From [Eubacterium] infirmum (lineage in GTDB: Bacteria > Bacillota > Clostridia > Peptostreptococcales > Anaerovoracaceae): a stretch of 64,000 bases of DNA. Below the pieces are notes generated by a model. The model was not told where the DNA came from, did not search any database, and saw nothing but the letters and a program-made list of their open reading frames with translations. Below, in pieces: positions 29,297 to 37,456 of this stretch. The translations under genes and the position numbers were made by a program. The stretch spans positions 930,001 through 994,000 of the forward strand of contig UGGN01000001.1 of assembly GCA_900450455.1 (NCBI GenBank). Reading direction: 5' to 3'. How positions within the stretch are numbered: position 1 is the first letter of the stretch; every line of letters starts with the position of its first letter.

Positions 29297-29402
29297 CAAA
29301 ACTGTATATATATAAATAATACATTTCAACAAATACAGTATGGATAAAAATGTAATTTATCTGCAAACTGTATATTATAAAAAATAAATTATTGTATATT
29401 TA
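29297..29402 (+). repeat. Repeated CTGTATAT motifs upstream of the ECF S gene
   Basis: AAACTGTATAT occurs at about 29298-29308 and 29365-29375, a related TTGTATATT at about 29392-29400, and an inverted ATACAGTAT at 29333-29341. The gap is AT-rich, so chance is possible, but several copies in direct and inverted orientation before a vitamin-uptake gene look like operator sites. Confidence 0.35.
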
Positions 29403-29471
29403 ACAAATATAGATTGGTGATAAAATAGTATTGTAATAATGTTTAGGTATATTATATGAGGAGTTATACAG

Positions 29472-30017
29472 ATGGAAAATAAAAAAAAGATTACAACACA
29501 AGAGCTCGTAATTACAGCGCTATTCATAGCCTTGGTTTATGTTGCAACATGGTTAATTAACATTAGACTTCCGCTTGCAGGAAGCGGCGGACTGATTCAC
29601 CTTGGCAACGTGCCTCTATTCATTGGAGCAATGCTCTTTGGTAGAAGGACAGGAGCGATAGCAGGTGCTTGCGGAATGGGACTCTTTGATGTAATGAGCG
29701 GATGGGGTGCATGGGCGCCGTTCACCTTTGTCATCGTTGGACTCATGGGTTACACTGTTGGATACTTTGCAGAGAAGAGACCAATCAAAAATGCATTTGT
29801 AAATAATCTGGTTTCACTGGTTCTAGCGCTAGCTATCAAGCTGGTCGGCTACTACTTTGCAGAGGTTCTTTTGACCGGAAACTGGATTGCTCCATTCGGA
29901 TCAATGCCGGGTAATATAACACAGGTTGGATTTGCAATAGTTGTAGCACTTATAGTAGCGCCTGTTTTGAAGCTGGCAACAAGGAAGGTACCCGGTAGCA
30001 TAGAATGTACAAGATAA
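29472..30017 (+). CDS. ECF transporter S component (substrate not assigned)
   Basis: The 181-aa membrane protein has about six hydrophobic segments and the ECF S-component features: an N-terminal ALFIALVYVATW segment, HLGNVPLFIGAMLFG, and a Gly/Ala-rich GAIAGACGMGLFDVMSG loop. Such proteins bind vitamins and use the shared EcfA/EcfA'/EcfT module (not in this window). TGAGGAG precedes the ATG. It overlaps the next gene, a class V aminotransferase, by 13 bp. This close link to a PLP enzyme makes a vitamin B6-type substrate a reasonable guess, but no riboswitch or other evidence fixes it. Confidence 0.82.
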   Translation: MENKKKITTQELVITALFIALVYVATWLINIRLPLAGSGGLIHLGNVPLFIGAMLFGRRTGAIAGACGMGLFDVMSGWGAWAPFTFVIVGLMGYTVGYFAEKRPIKNAFVNNLVSLVLALAIKLVGYYFAEVLLTGNWIAPFGSMPGNITQVGFAIVVALIVAPVLKLATRKVPGSIECTR

Positions 30018-31132
30018 TGACGGCAGGACCAACGCAGGTCAGAGAAAACGTGAGATTAGAGAGAAGCAAGGAGTTTACAAACCCGGATATAGATCCTAAG
30101 TTCTTTGATTTCTACAAGGAGACCTGTGAGCTTCTATCAAAGGCAATGCACACAGACACCAAAGCTTTCATCCTAGGTGGAGAAGGCATCCTCGGACTCG
30201 AGGCTGCATGTGCTTCTTTAACTGAAGAGGGCGATAGAGTTTTGGTAATCGATAATGGGATCTTCGGCAAGGGATTTGCTGATTTTGTTAGCATATACGG
30301 CGGAGAGCCGGTACTCTTCAGCAGTGATTATAGAAATCCAGTCAACATAGATGAGCTAAGAGATTTCCTATCAAAGGATAGCGACTTTAAGTATGCAACC
30401 GTGGTTCACTGCGATACGCCAAGCGGAGTTATGAACGATGTCGAAGGCATAAGCAAGCTTTTTGATGAGTTTGGAATTTTGACGGTCTGCGACTCAGTAG
30501 CAGGAATGTTTGGAGAGCCGCTTGATGTCAGCAATTCTAAGATAGATATACTATGCGGGGGTTCGCAGAAGGCGCTTTCAGCTCCTCCAGGACTTACTAT
30601 GGTTTGGGTTAGCGACAGGGCTTTTGAGGCAATGCAAAACCGTAAAACTCCTATCAGAGCTTTCTATGCAAACCTCCTTTTCATCAAGGACTACTACGAA
30701 AACCAGTGGTTCCCATATACGATGCCGGCAAGCGACATCATGGGACTAAGGATTGCGATAGATAATTATCTTGAGGATGCAGATTTTCAGAATAGACATA
30801 AGCAGCTTGCAAGGGCCACAAGAAATGCAGTGGAAAAGGCTGGACTTAAGCTCTATCTAGAAAGCGGATATTCTAACAATGTAACAGTAATCGAAATTCC
30901 TGAAGGAATTACAGAGGATGAGATTTTGAGCAGGCTTAGAGATGAGTTTGGCATTTTGATAAGCGGTTGTTTTGATGTGCTCAAGGGCAAGGTTATCAGA
31001 ATCGGTCATATGGGAGAAAATGCAAATAAAGAAGACATTGCTCAAACTCTTGCAGGACTCCAAAAGATACTTGAGTCTCATGGAATCAAGCTAGCCTGCG
31101 AAATGAAGGGCGAATTTTTATTGTCTTGCTAA
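30005..31132 (+). CDS. PLP-dependent class V aminotransferase
   Basis: The 375-aa enzyme belongs to the alanine-glyoxylate/serine-glyoxylate/pyridoxamine-pyruvate group of class V transaminases. The N-terminal MTAGPTQVRENV motif, VCDSVAGMFG with Asp163, and SQKALSAPPG with the PLP-lysine Lys189 are clearly conserved. The start overlaps the ECF S-component gene by 13 bp, so translation is coupled. Possible roles are alanine/glyoxylate or serine metabolism, or, given the neighbour, processing of a B6-type compound; the sequence alone does not decide. Confidence 0.9.
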   Translation: MYKIMTAGPTQVRENVRLERSKEFTNPDIDPKFFDFYKETCELLSKAMHTDTKAFILGGEGILGLEAACASLTEEGDRVLVIDNGIFGKGFADFVSIYGGEPVLFSSDYRNPVNIDELRDFLSKDSDFKYATVVHCDTPSGVMNDVEGISKLFDEFGILTVCDSVAGMFGEPLDVSNSKIDILCGGSQKALSAPPGLTMVWVSDRAFEAMQNRKTPIRAFYANLLFIKDYYENQWFPYTMPASDIMGLRIAIDNYLEDADFQNRHKQLARATRNAVEKAGLKLYLESGYSNNVTVIEIPEGITEDEILSRLRDEFGILISGCFDVLKGKVIRIGHMGENANKEDIAQTLAGLQKILESHGIKLACEMKGEFLLSC

Positions 31133-31137
31133 TATCG

Positions 31138-31179
31138 ACTGATTCAAGTAAAATACTCTTAAGTATTATTTAAATCAGT
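31138..31179 (+). promoter_or_regulatory. Imperfect stem-loop between the aminotransferase and exporter genes
   Basis: ACTGATT (31138-31144) pairs with AATCAGT (31173-31179), and an inner AATACT/AGTATT pair extends the stem around a short loop. There is no T-tract after it, so it is unlikely to be a strong terminator. Confidence 0.45.
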
Positions 31180-31189
31180 GAGAGTGAAG

Positions 31190-31657
31190 ATGCTAAAAAA
31201 CTACGTTTATTTGTTTTTTATGTCTATGCTTCCCATGGCTGAGCTTAGAGTGGCGGTACCATTTTCTCAGGCGCGTGATTTGCCGGTCATAGAGTCTCTG
31301 CTCATATGCATGATAGGTAACATGATACCTGTTCCGTTCATCTATTTATTTGCCAGAAAGATTCTAACATGGGGATGCAAAAGACCTTTTATATGGAAAC
31401 CGTGCCGATTCTTTCTCAACAAAGGAGAGAAGGCCGGACACAAGCTCACGCAGAAGAGCGATAGAGGAGTTTTTATCGCGCTTTTGTTGTTTGTGGGTAT
31501 TCCTATTCCGGGAACAGGAGCTTGGACGGGAACGCTTGCAGCGAGCATCCTAGATATAGATTTTAAGAAGACGGTGCTGTCGGTAACGCTGGGCGTTGCA
31601 CTTGCCGGCGTAATCATGATGATTGCAAGCGTCGTCGGACTAAATATTTTTAACTAG
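31190..31657 (+). CDS. Putative small multidrug export protein
   Basis: The 155-aa protein is a COG2426-type integral membrane protein with about four hydrophobic segments. Typical features are MLPMAELRVAVPFSQARDLP near the N-terminus and LLFVGIPIPGTGAWTGTLAAS in the middle. Annotated homologues are called small multidrug export proteins, but function is little tested. The ATG at 31190 is preferred; the GTG 12 bp upstream lies inside the stem-loop and neither start has a strong ribosome binding site. Confidence 0.8.
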   Translation: MLKNYVYLFFMSMLPMAELRVAVPFSQARDLPVIESLLICMIGNMIPVPFIYLFARKILTWGCKRPFIWKPCRFFLNKGEKAGHKLTQKSDRGVFIALLLFVGIPIPGTGAWTGTLAASILDIDFKKTVLSVTLGVALAGVIMMIASVVGLNIFN

Positions 31658-31658
31658 T

Positions 31659-31682
31659 AAGGGCCAATTCAGCCTTTTTTAC
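31659..31682 (+). terminator. Short terminator-like hairpin after the exporter gene
   Basis: AAGGGC (31659-31664) pairs with GCCTTT (31672-31677, one G:T) and is followed by further T residues. The stem is only 6 bp. Confidence 0.5.
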
Positions 31683-31700
31683 TTTGATGTAGGTGATAAG

Positions 31701-32207
31701 ATGACAGCTAATTTTGATGGAGTAAGATCAAAGATGAGCACTTTGTGCTACATAGAGCGAGACGGTAAGTATCTGATGATGCACAGAGTTCTCAAGGAAA
31801 ACGATGTAAATAAGGACAAGTGGATAGGAGTCGGAGGACATTTTGAACTTGCAGAAAGCCCTGAGGAATGTCTGCTTCGCGAGGTTTACGAGGAAACAGG
31901 CTATAAGCTAAATGAGTATAGCTTCAGGGGAATTATTACCTTTGTTTACGGAAAAAAGGGACAGGAAACCATAGAATATATGCATCTTTTTACTGCTCGT
32001 AATGTAGTTGGAGAACCTAAGTTATGCGATGAGGGTGTGCTGGAGTGGGTGCCTAAGTCAAAGCTTATGGAGCTTGAGCTTTGGGAGGGAGATAAGATTT
32101 TCTTGAAACTTTTAGATGAAAGAGAGGATTTCTTTTCTCTCAAGTTGGTTTATAATGAAGAAGACGAGTTGGTTGAATCCGCACTTGACGGAAAAGTCCT
32201 AAACTAG
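31701..32207 (+). CDS. Nudix hydrolase (MutT-like)
   Basis: The 168-aa protein carries a Nudix box, GHFELAESPEECLLREVYEE followed by TGY (G-x5-E-x7-R-E-V-x-E-E-x-G form), which binds the divalent metal. The N-terminal TLCYIERDGKYLMMHR is typical of MutT/8-oxo-dGTP-type enzymes. The exact nucleotide substrate cannot be read from the sequence. It lies 43 bp after the exporter gene. Confidence 0.9.
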   Translation: MTANFDGVRSKMSTLCYIERDGKYLMMHRVLKENDVNKDKWIGVGGHFELAESPEECLLREVYEETGYKLNEYSFRGIITFVYGKKGQETIEYMHLFTARNVVGEPKLCDEGVLEWVPKSKLMELELWEGDKIFLKLLDEREDFFSLKLVYNEEDELVESALDGKVLN

Positions 32208-32237
32208 TGTGCATAAATATACAAAAGGAGTATGCAA

Positions 32238-32840
32238 ATGCCGGTAGCACTGATACCATCATTTCTATTCTACTGCTATATAAACGGAATAACGCCGGGA
32301 CCTGCAAATCTCTGCAGTCTATCAGCCAGTCTTAACGCGGGGAAAAAGCTTGCGCTGAGACAGTGGTGGGGGATTTTCATCGGTTTTTTTATCGATGCGA
32401 TGATAGCCGTTTTTTTGATTTACTTTGTTGGCGAGATTCTCGGAAAGTATATTAGCTATTTTGCATATATCGGAGCAGCCTATATAATTTGGCTTGCAAT
32501 ACACATACTTAGAAGCACAGTGTCTCCGGAGACAAGTAAGCAGGTGAACTACAGCATAAAAACCGGACTCATAGTCCAGCTGACCAACGCCAAGGTCATA
32601 TTGTTTTGCTTCACGGCTCTGGGTACATATGTTGCACCTTACAGTGATTCATTCGTAAACCTGTTTCTTGTAGGATGTTTCTTACCGTTCACGGGACCCG
32701 TGTGTAATATGGTTTGGCTTCTTACCGGAGCAAAGCTAAGAAACTTATTTATTAACCACCAAAAGGCAGTAAACATAGTCATGGCAATAGCGCTGATAGT
32801 TTGTGCAATAAGCGTAGTTTTTCCTGATATAGATTTTTAG
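32238..32840 (+). CDS. LysE/RhtB family amino-acid exporter
   Basis: The 200-aa protein has about six hydrophobic segments, with the LysE-type ITPGPANLCSLSASLNAGKKLALRQ motif near the N-terminus. Family members export amino acids or small metabolites. The ATG at 32238 has AAAGGAG 7 nt upstream, whereas the ATG six bases earlier is too close to it. It begins 30 bp after the Nudix gene. Confidence 0.85.
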   Translation: MPVALIPSFLFYCYINGITPGPANLCSLSASLNAGKKLALRQWWGIFIGFFIDAMIAVFLIYFVGEILGKYISYFAYIGAAYIIWLAIHILRSTVSPETSKQVNYSIKTGLIVQLTNAKVILFCFTALGTYVAPYSDSFVNLFLVGCFLPFTGPVCNMVWLLTGAKLRNLFINHQKAVNIVMAIALIVCAISVVFPDIDF

Positions 32841-32877
32841 TTATAAGTAATCATCATGTGTGAGGAATAAGACTCAA

Positions 32878-33381
32878 ATGAAGAAAAGGATTAAATTTAA
32901 GTATAATAAGTACTCTCCATGGCTGCTATATGTAATGCTAATCGTAGGAGTAACGCTTGGACTTTTGGTTTACTATTTATTTCTTGTAGTATCGGGGATT
33001 AATCAGGGACCATACGGTGGACCTGAGTATTTCAGAAATCATACGAATCTTGCTCTTTTAGTTATATTTGGACTCATTCCGGTCGCAATGCTTGTACCGA
33101 CATTTATTTCCCTAAAGATATGGGGTGCGAAGGACGAAGAGGGGAGATTTGATCTATATGATGATCATCTTGTCTTATACTGGAAGGATGAAGAGATACA
33201 TATCAAAAGAGGAGAGCTGAAGATCGAACTTCCAAGACCACAGGCTTTATGTTATACGACATATATACTAAAAGTGCCCGGACGCAGGATAGTATTGGTC
33301 GCTTCCCTAAATGAAAGAAAACGAGGAAGCGTAAAAAGCACACTTGAAAAAGCATTGCAAGATCTGGCAAATTCTTTTTAA
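32878..33381 (+). CDS. Membrane protein of unknown function
   Basis: I do not recognise this 167-aa protein. It begins with a basic stretch, then two membrane segments (about residues 14-38 and 58-80), followed by a soluble C-terminal domain of about 85 residues with beta-strand character (FDLYDDHLVLYWKDEEI), resembling PH-like membrane-anchored domains. The start is uncertain: an ATG at 32878 behind GAGGAATAAG is chosen; a GTG at 32860 is possible. Confidence 0.65.
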   Translation: MKKRIKFKYNKYSPWLLYVMLIVGVTLGLLVYYLFLVVSGINQGPYGGPEYFRNHTNLALLVIFGLIPVAMLVPTFISLKIWGAKDEEGRFDLYDDHLVLYWKDEEIHIKRGELKIELPRPQALCYTTYILKVPGRRIVLVASLNERKRGSVKSTLEKALQDLANSF

Positions 33382-33421
33382 CTTTTGCTTTAATTTATAT
33401 TTATATATACAGGGAGATAAA

Positions 33422-33880
33422 ATGGCTAATATGGAATACGAGATATCAGAAACTCGGAATTATTTAATTCTTGAAAAACTGTTCAAAGACTCAGGTCTTG
33501 AATTTAATTTGGGAAAAAATGGCTTATATCCATGGGGATTTGTTAAGGCATTTTGCTGTAAGGATGTAGATAATAATATTATTGCCGGTAGTAGTATAAC
33601 TTTTAGAAAAGGGCATTATATTCTTAATGATATTGCCGTTGCAGAAGAATTCAGATCTATGAATATAGGGGAAAGGTTATTAGCTGTAACTGAGAAAGAA
33701 ATTGAAAAACTGGGAGGGAAAACCATATATATTACGGCAAAGGCTCCTGAATTTTTCGCTAAATATGGTTACGAATATCTTGATGAAAAAGATGTTCCGG
33801 ATATATTCGTTTGTCTTGATTGTAAGCAACTAAACATAACATGTAATCCTAAATTTATGATCAAAAAGTTAAATGTATAG
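33422..33880 (+). CDS. GNAT family N-acetyltransferase
   Basis: The 152-aa protein shows VAEEFRSMNIGERLLAVTEKE in the acetyl-CoA-binding motif A and YITAKAPEFFAKYGYEYLDE in motif B. The ATG at 33422 lies 5 nt after GGGAG and is preferred; earlier in-frame codons lie within the previous gene. The fold is clear but the R/Q-x-x-G-x-G/A loop is divergent. Substrate unknown. Confidence 0.75.
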   Translation: MANMEYEISETRNYLILEKLFKDSGLEFNLGKNGLYPWGFVKAFCCKDVDNNIIAGSSITFRKGHYILNDIAVAEEFRSMNIGERLLAVTEKEIEKLGGKTIYITAKAPEFFAKYGYEYLDEKDVPDIFVCLDCKQLNITCNPKFMIKKLNV

Positions 33881-33890
33881 AGAAACCTGA

Positions 33891-33917
33891 AAGGGATTCC
33901 TACGCCGGGAATCCCTT
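33891..33917. terminator. Bidirectional terminator-like hairpin
   Basis: AAGGGATTCC (33891-33900) pairs with GGAATCCCTT (33908-33917), a 10-bp perfect stem. It lies between the plus-strand acetyltransferase and the convergent C39-like gene. Confidence 0.75.
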
Positions 33918-33937
33918 AACTATTTCTTATTTAAATT

Positions 33938-34537
33938 TTATTTACCGGCATTATCTTCCTTACGAGTGAATATATAGTAGCGAGGGCTGCGGTTTGCAGC
34001 ATCGGCATCTACAACATCCGGCTTTGCGTAAATCAGAAAACCTTCCTCGCGAACCTGCCCCTTGCGGCCTTCCTCCTGAAACTTATCCTCGCTCCAAGAA
34101 GGGTCAAGGATTAGGAACTCACCATCTCTATAGCTTATGGCAACGATGAAGTGACCTTCGCGTGTGAACAGACCGTGGTGCCCCTCATAGTCTCCACCCA
34201 CATTGATAATTGCGCAACCGCCGTTTCTGAGACCATCAATCATATCGTGATAGTTATCAGACTCGACCAAGTCCAAATTGAACCTCTCGGCAAGAGGTGG
34301 TGCAAATAACTTCATCTCAGTACCGGGATCAAGGTTTGCCTTTGCCTCTATGGACATCTTGATGCATTCTTCCATGCTTAGGCTCTCTGTACAGAGTCTA
34401 TCGACCATCATGCAAGCTGAACAGATTCCGCAACCGGCCTCCTTGATATTTCCGTTGACATCGAGGTCACACCCCGGTTCCTTAACATTTGTTGGATACT
34501 TTATATCAGGATATTCTAATTGATTTAGATATAGCAT
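33938..34537 (-). CDS. C39-like cysteine peptidase family protein
   Basis: The 199-aa protein has the layout of papain-fold C39-like proteins: the candidate nucleophile Cys36 in GCGICSACMMVDRL, His129 in EGHFIVAISY and Asp145 in FLILDPSWSE. No signal peptide or membrane segment is visible, so it is probably cytoplasmic. AGGAGG lies before the ATG on the minus strand. It lies downstream of trxA on the same strand, separated by a terminator. The substrate is unknown; no bacteriocin gene is near. Confidence 0.75.
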   Translation of the reverse strand: MLYLNQLEYPDIKYPTNVKEPGCDLDVNGNIKEAGCGICSACMMVDRLCTESLSMEECIKMSIEAKANLDPGTEMKLFAPPLAERFNLDLVESDNYHDMIDGLRNGGCAIINVGGDYEGHHGLFTREGHFIVAISYRDGEFLILDPSWSEDKFQEEGRKGQVREEGFLIYAKPDVVDADAANRSPRYYIFTRKEDNAGK

Positions 34538-34594
34538 AATTCCTCCTAAGTTTTCATTCTTTTAGACTATATTAGTACAGCATGCATCAAATTT

Positions 34595-34633
34595 CAAGAA
34601 AAAAATAAAGGCTGAGCCTAGGGCTTAACCTTT
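34595..34633 (-). terminator. Intrinsic terminator of trxA
   Basis: A near-perfect stem of 11 pairs (34607-34618 with 34622-34633, 3-nt loop) is followed on the minus strand by TTTATTTTTTTC. Confidence 0.75.
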
Positions 34634-34670
34634 AAATTTTTGCGTACTATAGTGTTATTATGCATTTTAA

Positions 34671-34979
34671 CTATTTAAGAAGGTCTACGAGCTTTTGCTT
34701 AGGTACAAGTCCAACTGAGCGGTTAACTTCTTCACCGTTCTTGAAAGCAACTACGCATGGGATTGAGCTGACGTTGTACTTCTCTGCAAGTTCCATCTGT
34801 TCGTCGATGTTGATCTTACCAACCTTAACGCCTTCGAGTTCTTCAGCAAGCTGGTCAACAACAGGTGAGAGCATCTTGCATGGTCCGCACCAAGCTGCCC
34901 AAAAATCTACGATAACCGGCTTATCTGACTTAAGTACTTCCTGTTCAAAGTTTTCGTTTGTTATTGTTAATACTGACAT
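34671..34979 (-). CDS. trxA: Thioredoxin
   Basis: Thioredoxin reduces protein disulfides and supplies electrons to peroxidases and reductases. The 102-aa protein has the redox motif WCGPC with Cys31 and Cys34, the FWAAWCGPCKM strand, and a cis-Pro in SSIPCVVAF. A strong AGGAGG ribosome binding site is present. On the minus strand the order is gpx, ohrR-like, trxA, so thioredoxin may directly regenerate the peroxidase made from the same cluster. Confidence 0.96.
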   Translation of the reverse strand: MSVLTITNENFEQEVLKSDKPVIVDFWAAWCGPCKMLSPVVDQLAEELEGVKVGKINIDEQMELAEKYNVSSIPCVVAFKNGEEVNRSVGLVPKQKLVDLLK

Positions 34980-35025
34980 AATTTTATCCTCCTATTTTTA
35001 TGTATTATACTAATACACTTTTGAT

Positions 35026-35460
35026 TTACTTTGATGTGTTCTCTAAAACCTTATGGAGCAACTTATATAGAGTTGCCATCTCTTCCGGCTCCATATTTAT
35101 GCAATTACCCATCTGAATAGGGACATAAACAGCTTTTTCTCTTAGTTTTTCGCCTTCAGGTGTAATTTCTACCAAAAGGTTGCGCTCATCACTTCTCATC
35201 CTGGTTCTCTTGATATATCCCTTGGACTCAAGTTTCTTTAGAAGTGGCGTGAGTGTTCCGGAATCAAGATAAAGATAAGAGCCTAGCTCCTTTACATTTG
35301 CTGATTTTCTTTCCCATAGAACCATCATGGTTATGTACTGCGTGTAGGTGAGATTGAGATCATCAAGCAAAGGCTTATATTTTCTAACAATCTCCTTTGC
35401 CGCAGCATATAGCGGGAAACATAGCTGATTGTCCAGCTTCAAATTATCATACTTGTCCAT
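35026..35460 (-). CDS. MarR-family regulator, OhrR-like organic peroxide sensor
   Basis: OhrR proteins repress peroxide-resistance genes and are inactivated when a reactive Cys is oxidised. The 144-aa protein has the sensing Cys14 in LDNQLCFPLYAAAKEI, matching the one-Cys OhrR signature, and a winged helix with LTYTQYITMMVLWE and DSGTLTPLLKKLESKGYI, plus the RMRSDERNLLVEIT wing. It lies 9 bp after gpx on the same strand. A TACAATT-type operator at the gpx promoter fits autoregulation together with gpx. Confidence 0.88.
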   Translation of the reverse strand: MDKYDNLKLDNQLCFPLYAAAKEIVRKYKPLLDDLNLTYTQYITMMVLWERKSANVKELGSYLYLDSGTLTPLLKKLESKGYIKRTRMRSDERNLLVEITPEGEKLREKAVYVPIQMGNCINMEPEEMATLYKLLHKVLENTSK

Positions 35461-35469
35461 ACTTACTCC

Positions 35470-35946
35470 TTATAATACCGCGGAAATCTTTTCGTCGATG
35501 TCCTCAGGTTTTACCGTTGGAGCAAAACGCTCGATTACATTTCCGTTCTTGTCGATTAAAAACTTTGTAAAATTCCATTTAATTTTTTTGCCTAGAAGAC
35601 CGCCTTTCTGTGACTTTAGGAAACTGTAAAGAGGATGCTCGTTTGCACCGTTAACATCTATCTTGGCAAACTGTGGAAAACTCGTATCGTACTTGAGTTG
35701 ACAAAATTCATGAATCTCTTCAGCAGTTCCCGGCGCCTGACGTCCAAATTGGTTGCAAGGAAAATCCAAAATCTCAAAGCCTTTATCCTTATACTTGCGG
35801 TAGAGCTTTTCCAAGCCTTCGTACTGCGGTGTAAATCCACAGCCGGTAGCTGTATTAACTATCAAAAGAGTCTTTCCCCTGTACTCGCTCATGCTGTGTT
35901 CATTACCCATGCGATCAACAACTTTTATATCATAAATCTCATCCAT
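35470..35946 (-). CDS. Glutathione peroxidase-like thiol peroxidase
   Basis: This 158-aa protein reduces organic hydroperoxides. In bacteria without glutathione such enzymes normally use thioredoxin. The peroxidatic Cys36 lies in NTATGCGFTPQY (Cys, not selenocysteine), with the resolving-Cys region FPCNQFGRQAPG and the WNFTKFLI motif. The ATG at 35946 lies 7 nt after AGAGG; the Met two codons upstream is too close to that site. It is the first gene of the gpx-ohrR-trxA cluster. Confidence 0.92.
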   Translation of the reverse strand: MDEIYDIKVVDRMGNEHSMSEYRGKTLLIVNTATGCGFTPQYEGLEKLYRKYKDKGFEILDFPCNQFGRQAPGTAEEIHEFCQLKYDTSFPQFAKIDVNGANEHPLYSFLKSQKGGLLGKKIKWNFTKFLIDKNGNVIERFAPTVKPEDIDEKISAVL

Positions 35947-35979
35947 ATCCATACCTCTTTTCGGCAAACATCAATTGCT

Positions 35980-35994
35980 TACAATTTGATTATA
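35980..35994 (-). promoter_or_regulatory. OhrR-type operator at the gpx promoter
   Basis: On the minus strand TATAATCAAATTGTA matches the Bacillus OhrR box TACAATTAAATTGTA at 13 of 15 positions. It overlaps the -10 TATAAT (plus-strand 35989-35994). A weak -35 TTGTTT lies 18 nt further upstream (plus-strand 36013-36018). Confidence 0.65.
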
Positions 35995-36132
35995 CACTAC
36001 TGGAGCTGAATTAAACAAGAGAAATTTATAAAAATAACGTATATATTATGTAAAAATAGTTAACACAGCATTAAGATGTATAAAATGAGCATATTTTGCC
36101 GTCAAATGGGAGATATTTGATTAAAGCTGTGA

Positions 36133-36145
36133 TATAATTTCAAGC
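36133..36145 (+). promoter_or_regulatory. Extended -10 promoter abutting the mtaB start codon
   Basis: TATAAT (36133-36138) is preceded by TG at 36130-36131, an extended -10. The predicted transcription start is within a base or two of the mtaB ATG at 36146, and no Shine-Dalgarno is visible. This suggests a leaderless transcript. Confidence 0.55.
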
Positions 36146-37456
36146 ATGAGTATTAGAATCGCATTTCACACCTTAGGTTGCAAGGTGAATCAATATGAGA
36201 CAGAGGCCCTAAAGGAAAAGTTTATGCAGCTTGGCTACGAAATCGTTTCCGACGAAGAAAGGGCAGATATCTATGTAATCAACACTTGCACTGTGACAAA
36301 CCTGGCAGACAGAAAGTCGAGACAGTTTATCAGAAAGGCAAGGAGACTTAACGAGGATGCTGTGATTGCGGTAACCGGTTGTTATGCTGAGACAGACCCT
36401 GACGAGGTATCGAGTATAGAGGGCGTAAGTCTTGTCTGTGGCACGGGCGAAAAGGCTGAACTTCCTAAGTATATAGAGGAGTACATGAGTCAAAAGGGTG
36501 TTGTTGTGAAAGGTGCCGGCGATAGGGAAAGGCTCGACAGTTATCATTCTGACGGCATCATAACGGGCATGGATTCGAGGACCAGAGCATATATAAAAAT
36601 TGAGGAGGGCTGCGACAGGTTCTGCAGCTACTGTATAATTCCGTATGCCAGAGGTAAGGTTAGAAGCAGGTCTTTAGCAGAGATAAAGGCGGAAACACAG
36701 GGGCTTCTCGATAGAGGTTTTAAGGAGATAGTCCTTACTGGCATAAACACGGCGCTCTATGGTAAGGATATAGGTTTTGACGGTATAGAGCCTCTCATTG
36801 CAGAGCTGGATGCCATGCCGGAGAACTTCAGGATAAGGCTTAGCTCACTAGAGCCTACAGTCATAAATAAGGAGCAGGTAAGAAGCCTTCTTAAGTATAA
36901 GAAGCTTTGTCCACATCTTCACCTTTCCATACAGAGTGGATCTGATAATACACTTTCATCGATGGCGAGAAGATATACGAGGCAGGAATACCTTGAGATT
37001 GTCAAGGAACTTAGAGACTTTGATTCTCACTACGGCATAACAACAGACATAATCGTGGGCTTTCCGGGTGAAAGCGAGGAGGACTTTGCAGAAAGCCTTT
37101 CCATATGCGATGAGGCGAAGTTTGTCAAGGTTCACGCTTTCAAGTACTCTCCGAGAAGGGGAACCAGGGCTGCTGAAATGAAGAATCAGGTTCATGGAGA
37201 AATCAAGAACCGGAGGAGTCAGGCTTTGATATCGCATGCAGAACGCGTTTCTGAGGATTTCAGGCGAAGCTGTGAGGGAAGTGTAAGGACAGTGCTTTTT
37301 GAGGAGCTGGATGGTGATGCTTTGATGTGTGGATACACGGATAACTATATTAGAGTTTATACACGGGCTGATGAGAGCAAGCTCAATGAGTTTTGCAAGG
37401 TAAAGCTTGATAAGGTATATAAGGACGGAATGAAAGGAGTGATAATAGATGAGTGA
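36146..37456 (+). CDS. mtaB: tRNA N6-threonylcarbamoyladenosine(37) methylthiotransferase MtaB
   Basis: MtaB adds a methylthio group to t6A37 of certain tRNAs. It is a radical-SAM enzyme with two iron-sulfur clusters. The N-terminal MTTase domain shows FHTLGCKVNQYETEA, NTCTVTNLADRKSR and VTGCYAE. The radical SAM motif CDRFCSYCIIPYARG (C-x3-C-x2-C) is at about residue 150, and a C-terminal TRAM region follows. Length 436 aa is normal. The stop overlaps hinT by 8 bp. The start has no ribosome binding site; the promoter -10 lies directly before it. Confidence 0.95.
   Translation: MSIRIAFHTLGCKVNQYETEALKEKFMQLGYEIVSDEERADIYVINTCTVTNLADRKSRQFIRKARRLNEDAVIAVTGCYAETDPDEVSSIEGVSLVCGTGEKAELPKYIEEYMSQKGVVVKGAGDRERLDSYHSDGIITGMDSRTRAYIKIEEGCDRFCSYCIIPYARGKVRSRSLAEIKAETQGLLDRGFKEIVLTGINTALYGKDIGFDGIEPLIAELDAMPENFRIRLSSLEPTVINKEQVRSLLKYKKLCPHLHLSIQSGSDNTLSSMARRYTRQEYLEIVKELRDFDSHYGITTDIIVGFPGESEEDFAESLSICDEAKFVKVHAFKYSPRRGTRAAEMKNQVHGEIKNRRSQALISHAERVSEDFRRSCEGSVRTVLFEELDGDALMCGYTDNYIRVYTRADESKLNEFCKVKLDKVYKDGMKGVIIDE

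Noticed and set aside
29297..29402. A riboswitch in front of the ECF S-component gene
   Set aside because: No recognisable core of the TPP, FMN, cobalamin or preQ1 classes; only AT-rich repeats are present.
34660..35013. Plus-strand open frame opposite trxA (117 codons)
   Set aside because: Thioredoxin on the minus strand is unambiguous (WCGPC, AGGAGG); the plus frame is low-complexity Ser/Leu.
35800..35880. Possible selenocysteine glutathione peroxidase
   Set aside because: The active-site codon reads Cys with no in-frame TGA, so this is the Cys-type enzyme.
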